Part shown: piece by piece, positions 41,855-45,311 of the stretch
How the letters are laid out: every line of letters begins with the position of its first letter
How positions within the stretch are numbered: position 1 is the stretch's first letter
Assembly: GCF_900002405.1 (NCBI RefSeq)
Contig: NZ_LK995465.1
Coordinates: forward strand, 9,612 to 54,922
DNA length: 45,311 bases
DNA from: Actinomyces succiniciruminis
Lineage (GTDB): Bacteria > Actinomycetota > Actinomycetes > Actinomycetales > Actinomycetaceae
Reading direction: 5' to 3'
The notes under the pieces: model-generated
What the model saw: only the letters and a program-made list of their open reading frames with translations
What the model was told of the DNA's origin: nothing
Database searches by the model: none
Translations under genes and position numbers: made by a program

Positions 41855-42145
41855 TCAGCCGCCCGCAAAAGGCGGAAGGATGTCGACCCGGTCGCGGTCG
41901 TGCAGCTCGGCCAGCGAGTCGGCCGGAGTGGACAGCGAGTTGACCAGGTAGCTGGACACGCCGATGATCTTGGCCAACTCCAGCCCTCGTCCGGCCAGTA
42001 GCTCCCGCAACCCCGCCAGGGTCGTGCCCACGGGCAGTTCCAGCCGCTCCTCGGTGTGGCCCGCGGCCTGCGCGGCGGCGGCGAAGTAGTGCACGTCAAT
42101 GGCAATGGTGCCGGCTGCGTGCGTGTGAAGGTCGGGCAAGTGCAA
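41855..42145 (-). CDS. moaD: Molybdopterin synthase sulfur-carrier subunit MoaD
   Basis: A 96-residue ubiquitin-like protein. It begins the fold with IAIDVHYFAAAAQAAG, continues ELPVGTTLAGLRELLAG and ends DILPPFAGG, the Gly-Gly tail that carries the thiocarboxylate. The start is best placed at TTG 42145 (MHLPDLHTHAAG), since GAGGAG lies 6 nt upstream; an earlier in-frame start at 42199 lacks a site. The activating MoeB is not in this window. Confidence 0.9.
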   Translation of the reverse strand: MHLPDLHTHAAGTIAIDVHYFAAAAQAAGHTEERLELPVGTTLAGLRELLAGRGLELAKIIGVSSYLVNSLSTPADSLAELHDRDRVDILPPFAGG

Positions 42146-42406
42146 GCTTTTCTCCTCGTTGTCTCGTGAACTGTTGGCTGCCGTGCGAATCGACGGCAAC
42201 CTCGGGGCGCCCAGGGGGCGACTGTATAACTATGGAAATGTGAGCAGATTCGGGACAAACGATCCTTACAGCCCTGACGAATGTTCGTGAGATTGGAAAT
42301 ATGCGCTCTGCTCCGATGAAGGCGCGCGGTACCAACCGCTTTGCCCAATGTTTGACAACCATAGGAGCATCATTGTTGGCCCGTGATGCGCGTGATGCTG
42401 GGCGGA
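42146..42406. other. Gene-free stretch between moaD and moaA
   Basis: 261 bp, less GC-rich than the genes on both sides (for instance 42220-42300). It must hold the moaD promoter and the end of moaA. A short inverted pair GCCGT/ACGGC occurs at about 42180-42200. I see no terminator with a T-run and no other element. Confidence 0.4.
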
Positions 42407-43489
42407 TCAGCCGCCGATGGCGGACATGGTCCGAGCCGGGGCGGTGAAATCTGAGGGCGCCTGCAAATCGTCTGCGCCGTGTGCGCGGGGCTTGCTCCAG
42501 GTGGCCTCCGCCCAGATGCGCATTATCTCCTCATCGGCGGCACCGGCGCGCATGGGGCTGCGCAGATCGGTGTCTGTGGCCGAGAACAGGCAGGTCAGCA
42601 GCCGCCCGTCGGCCGTCAGCCGGGTGCGGTCGCAGTCGGCGCAGAAGGGCGCGGTCACCGAGGCGATCACCCCGATTCGTCCGGCCGGGTAGTCCGCCCC
42701 GTCCGGGCCCCTGCCTGCGGCCACGTCCCACAGCGCGGCCGGACGTCGGTCCGGCCGGCCCACGGGCGCCAGCTCGAAGCCCGCCCGCCGCAGCACCGTC
42801 AATACCTTGTCGGCGCCGACGACGTCGCCCGCCCGCCAGGTGCCGCGCGGCCCCAGTGGCATGTGCTCGATGAAGCGCAGTTGCCAGCCGCGACGCAGGC
42901 ACTCCGCGGCGAGCCGTGGCGCACGTTCGCTGAGGCCCTCGGGTACGGCGACGGCGTTGACCTTGATGGGGTCCAATCCCGCCGCCTGTGCTCCGGCGAC
43001 GCCGCGCAGTACGTCCTGCAGGCGGTCGCGGCGCGTCAGGGCGGCGTAGTTTTGGGGGTCTAGGGCGTCGATGGAGATGTTGACGCGGTCCAGGCCTGCG
43101 GCGCGTAGCGCGGCTGCCCGCTTGTCCAGCCCCAGACCGTTGGTGGTCAAGCCGATGTCCGGCTTAGTGCCGATGCGGGTGCGCAGCGTGGACAGGGCGG
43201 CAACGATCTGCTCCAGGTCCCGACGCAGCAACGGCTCACCACCGGTGAGTCGGATCCGCTCCATACCCAGCCGCTCAACAGCCAAGCGTGCGAGGCGGGC
43301 GATTTCTGCAACTGTCAACAACTGCGGGCCGGGCAGCCAGGCAAGGCCCTGCGCCGGCATGCAGTAGGTACAGCGCAGGTTGCAGCGGTCGGTCACCGAT
43401 ATTCTGAGGTCCCGCACGGTGCGCCCGAAGCGGTCCACCAGCTGCTCGGGGACCGCCGTGGGCACGACGGTGATGGCCTGCGCGCTCAT
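42407..43489 (-). CDS. moaA: GTP 3',8-cyclase MoaA (radical SAM)
   Basis: A 360-residue radical SAM enzyme that starts molybdenum cofactor synthesis from GTP. The SAM cluster is C36-x3-C40-x2-C43 (CNLRCTYC) and the C-terminal cluster is CADCDRTRLTADGRLLTC. The conserved RLTGGEPLLR and the C-terminal Gly-Gly (SAIGG) are present. The ATG at 43489 (MSAQAITVV) is the start; the open frame continuing to 43615 is noncoding. It lies 13 bp after the DUF2249 gene and is probably co-transcribed. Confidence 0.96.
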   Translation of the reverse strand: MSAQAITVVPTAVPEQLVDRFGRTVRDLRISVTDRCNLRCTYCMPAQGLAWLPGPQLLTVAEIARLARLAVERLGMERIRLTGGEPLLRRDLEQIVAALSTLRTRIGTKPDIGLTTNGLGLDKRAAALRAAGLDRVNISIDALDPQNYAALTRRDRLQDVLRGVAGAQAAGLDPIKVNAVAVPEGLSERAPRLAAECLRRGWQLRFIEHMPLGPRGTWRAGDVVGADKVLTVLRRAGFELAPVGRPDRRPAALWDVAAGRGPDGADYPAGRIGVIASVTAPFCADCDRTRLTADGRLLTCLFSATDTDLRSPMRAGAADEEIMRIWAEATWSKPRAHGADDLQAPSDFTAPARTMSAIGG

Positions 43490-43502
43490 GCGGCGATGGT
43501 AC

Positions 43503-43805
43503 TCAGCCGACGCGCACGATCTCCACGCGGGCGAAGCCGTCCGCGGCCTCCAACAGCGTGTGCCGGATGGACATCGGCAGCTGGTCGATCTGTGCCAGCA
43601 GCGGCGTGGGCACATGCGGGGCGACCAGATCGAAGCTCTCGCCGATACCGAGTGAGGACACCGCGCCGAGCACTGCCGGATGGCGCAGGCGGTGGGGGAT
43701 CGGTCGCACGTCCAGGGTCAGGCGTTCGGTGTCCGCCTCACCGCAGCCACAGGCATGGTGGGAATGGGTCTCCTGGATCGGAATGAGCTTCGGGTCCTCG
43801 CTCAT
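43503..43805 (-). CDS. DUF2249 domain-containing protein
   Basis: A 100-residue protein with a His/Cys-rich start (QETHSHHACGCGEADTER) and a DUF2249 core (LDVRPIPHRLRHPAVLGAVS, GESFDLVAPHVPTPLLAQID). DUF2249 is a TusA-like alpha/beta fold often found beside nitrate, nitrite and nitric oxide metabolism genes. The exact role is unknown; metal or sulfur handling may be guessed from the HxHHACGCG segment. AGGAGG lies before ATG 43805. Confidence 0.85.
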   Translation of the reverse strand: MSEDPKLIPIQETHSHHACGCGEADTERLTLDVRPIPHRLRHPAVLGAVSSLGIGESFDLVAPHVPTPLLAQIDQLPMSIRHTLLEAADGFARVEIVRVG

Positions 43806-43927
43806 ATTGCCTCCTGATAAGTTTCAGCGGTGCCGTGGTACGCCGGCTCGGTGTGATGCAACCGGGCGCAGCCACGTCGTACTGGTTCGGTTGCCGTTGG
43901 CCGACACATTTTATTACGGTGTTTGGC

Positions 43928-45229
43928 GTGAAAAACAAGATGGTGGTCGGCCGGGCCGCCGGGCGGTGCTCCTCCGGGCGAGCCCGCACACCCCGGCCTC
44001 ATCGCCGTCGCCGCACCCAGGTCCGCCGCAATGCGGTGGTGCTGGTCTGGCTGGTGGCCGCGGCTGCGCTCGCGATCGGCGTCATCGGCGGGCCGCTGGC
44101 GGCCTGGGGCACCTGGCTGCCGCTGCACGCCCTGCTGCTCGGCGGCATCGGTTCGGCGATCACCATCTGGTCGGCCCACTTCGCCGATACCCTGCTGCAC
44201 CGTCCCGCGCTCGGCGGCGCCGGGCTGCTGGACGTGCGCCTGTATGTCCACAGTCTCGGTGCCATCGCGGTGCTGGTCGGCATCACCGCCGGGCGTCCCG
44301 CCGTCACCCTGGCCGGGGTGACGGTGGTGCTCGCTTGCGCGCTGTTGGGCGTGGCTGCGATCGGCGTCCAATACCGCCGCGCCCTGGCACCCAGGATGGC
44401 GCCCCTGGTCTTTCATTACCTGGCCGCACTGAGCCTGTTGGGAATCGGCGCGGTCCTGGGCTACCTCACCTCCTGGGCCGACCGGCGCGGTGCCGCCGCC
44501 CTCGCCGACACCTACTACCTCGCCCACACCACCACCATGCTGCTCGGCTTCGTCGGCATCACCGTGCTGGGCACGCTCACCGTGCTGTGGCCGACCATGC
44601 TGCGCACCCGCATGGAGCCGACCGCCGCCCGCTGGGCGACCCGGGGACTGCCACTCCTCGTGGCGGGCGTCGCCATAACCGCCTGCGCGGGCCTGTGGCG
44701 TATGGCGGCGGGAATCGGCGTGGTCGTGTACCTGATCGGTGCCGCCGCCGTGGTCCTGCCCGCCGCGGTGACGGCCCGGCGCGTGCCGCCTACCTCCTTC
44801 GCCACCATGAGTGCGGCGGCGTCGGTGGGCTGGCTGCTGGCCTGCGTGGGCTACATCGGCACCGGTATCGTCCTGGCCGACGACGTCGCCGCCGCCCGCG
44901 AGGTCATCCACACCGTTCGCGTGTCCCTGGGCGCCGGATTTGCGCTGCAGATTGTGGCCGCCGCGCTGAGCTACCTCACCCCGGTCATGCTGGGTGGGGG
45001 CCCGGCCGCCGCCCGCGCCACCAACGCCATCCTGGACCGGGCCGCCGCCTGGCGGGTGGTGACGGCCAACGGCTGCCTGCTGATCGCCGTCGCCCAGATA
45101 CTGCCCGAGGCGGTGCGGCTGGCCGCGGCGGTCGTTGCCGCCGCCGTGGCCGGCTACGTGCCGGTGGGCATCGCCCTGGCGGTGCGGCGGGTGCTGCGCG
45201 GCGAGAAGCACGAGGGAGGAAACCCGTGA
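43928..45229 (+). CDS. Polytopic membrane protein of the nitrite/copper-oxidase neighbourhood
   Basis: A 433-residue integral membrane protein with about ten to twelve helices. After a basic N-terminus (to about 35) helices carry conserved-looking histidines: IWSAHFADTLLH, LYVHSLGAIAVLVG, PLVFHYLAALSLLG, YYLAHTTTMLLGF and EVIHTVRVSLG. The pattern resembles haem-binding membrane proteins of the NnrS/cytochrome-oxidase type that come with copper nitrite reductases in actinobacteria; this is my inference. The GTG at 43928 is likely the start because upstream sequence is not protein-like. It faces away from the DUF2249 gene and overlaps the next gene by GTGA. Confidence 0.7.
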   Translation: MKNKMVVGRAAGRCSSGRARTPRPHRRRRTQVRRNAVVLVWLVAAAALAIGVIGGPLAAWGTWLPLHALLLGGIGSAITIWSAHFADTLLHRPALGGAGLLDVRLYVHSLGAIAVLVGITAGRPAVTLAGVTVVLACALLGVAAIGVQYRRALAPRMAPLVFHYLAALSLLGIGAVLGYLTSWADRRGAAALADTYYLAHTTTMLLGFVGITVLGTLTVLWPTMLRTRMEPTAARWATRGLPLLVAGVAITACAGLWRMAAGIGVVVYLIGAAAVVLPAAVTARRVPPTSFATMSAAASVGWLLACVGYIGTGIVLADDVAAAREVIHTVRVSLGAGFALQIVAAALSYLTPVMLGGGPAAARATNAILDRAAAWRVVTANGCLLIAVAQILPEAVRLAAAVVAAAVAGYVPVGIALAVRRVLRGEKHEGGNP

Positions 45230-45311
45230 ATGATCGCGCCGAAGACGACGCAGACCGTCCCCCGGCGGCTCCGGCGGCCCGCAGCGGCGTCGGCACCCCG
45301 CAGGGGCGCGC
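45226..45311 (+). CDS. Start of a further gene (cut by window edge), coupled to the membrane protein
   Basis: GTG at 45226 overlaps the previous stop (GTGA) and has GAGGGAGGA upstream. The 28 residues seen (VNDRAEDDADRPPAAPAARS...) are a hydrophilic, Pro/Ala/Asp-rich N-terminus, as on many cytoplasmic ends of membrane proteins. Judging from context a copper oxidase or nitrite reductase is possible, but the visible part proves nothing. Confidence 0.5.
   Translation, partial: MNDRAEDDADRPPAAPAARSGVGTPQGR

Overview
The window looks like an Actinomyces or close relative (Actinomycetaceae, Actinomycetota). The DNA is GC-rich and genes are tightly packed with many ATGA/GTGA start-stop overlaps. 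The peptide genes at 6467-6976 are of the actinodefensin type, known to me from Actinomyces (actifensin of A. ruminicola). This assignment is an inference from content, not from a database match.

1-6320: two copies of a macrolide/bacitracin-type ABC permease. The first is only the 3' half (window edge). The second has its own ATPase. Between them lie a 120-bp inverted-repeat element and a decayed restriction-modification pair. 

6467-16751: the most interesting region. Two tandem genes encode 69-residue precursors with almost identical 32-residue leaders and diverged 37-residue six-cysteine cores of the CS-alpha/beta defensin pattern. A perfect 20-bp hairpin follows. Downstream is a compact operon: an unrecognised 386-aa protein, a PqqD/RRE-like protein, a MauE-thioredoxin fusion (probable disulfide formation), an ABC exporter without a peptidase domain, a 695-aa protein that appears to join a degenerate ABC-ATPase-like half to an alpha/beta hydrolase, a 126-aa unknown protein, and a secreted S8 (subtilisin) protease. 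A divergently arranged LuxR-type response regulator and histidine kinase close the block. The parts fit a path of leader recognition, oxidative folding, export and leader removal, with the upstream ABC/FtsX pair as a candidate immunity system.

16752-18450: a short secreted-looking ORF, a second broken adenine-specific DNA methyltransferase and a fragment of unknown coding sequence.

18455-24404: a hexapeptide acetyltransferase and a zinc alcohol dehydrogenase, then a siderophore/iron ABC system (ATPase, Tat-type lipoprotein, two permeases) with a DtxR/IdeR-like box between the divergent genes.

24355-45311: a molybdenum and nitrate respiration supercluster: fused ModBC and ModA, NarI-NarJ-NarH-NarG with NarK upstream, then MogA, MobA, MoaC, MoeA, MoaE, MoaD, MoaA, a DUF2249 protein, a polytopic haem/copper-type membrane protein and the start of one more gene. 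Together they take up molybdate, build the molybdopterin cofactor and reduce nitrate at the membrane. This cluster is interrupted at 36880-38334 by a frameshifted AbiEi/DUF559-like gene flanked by inverted arrays of an exact 23-bp repeat; one array supplies the stop codon of mobA.
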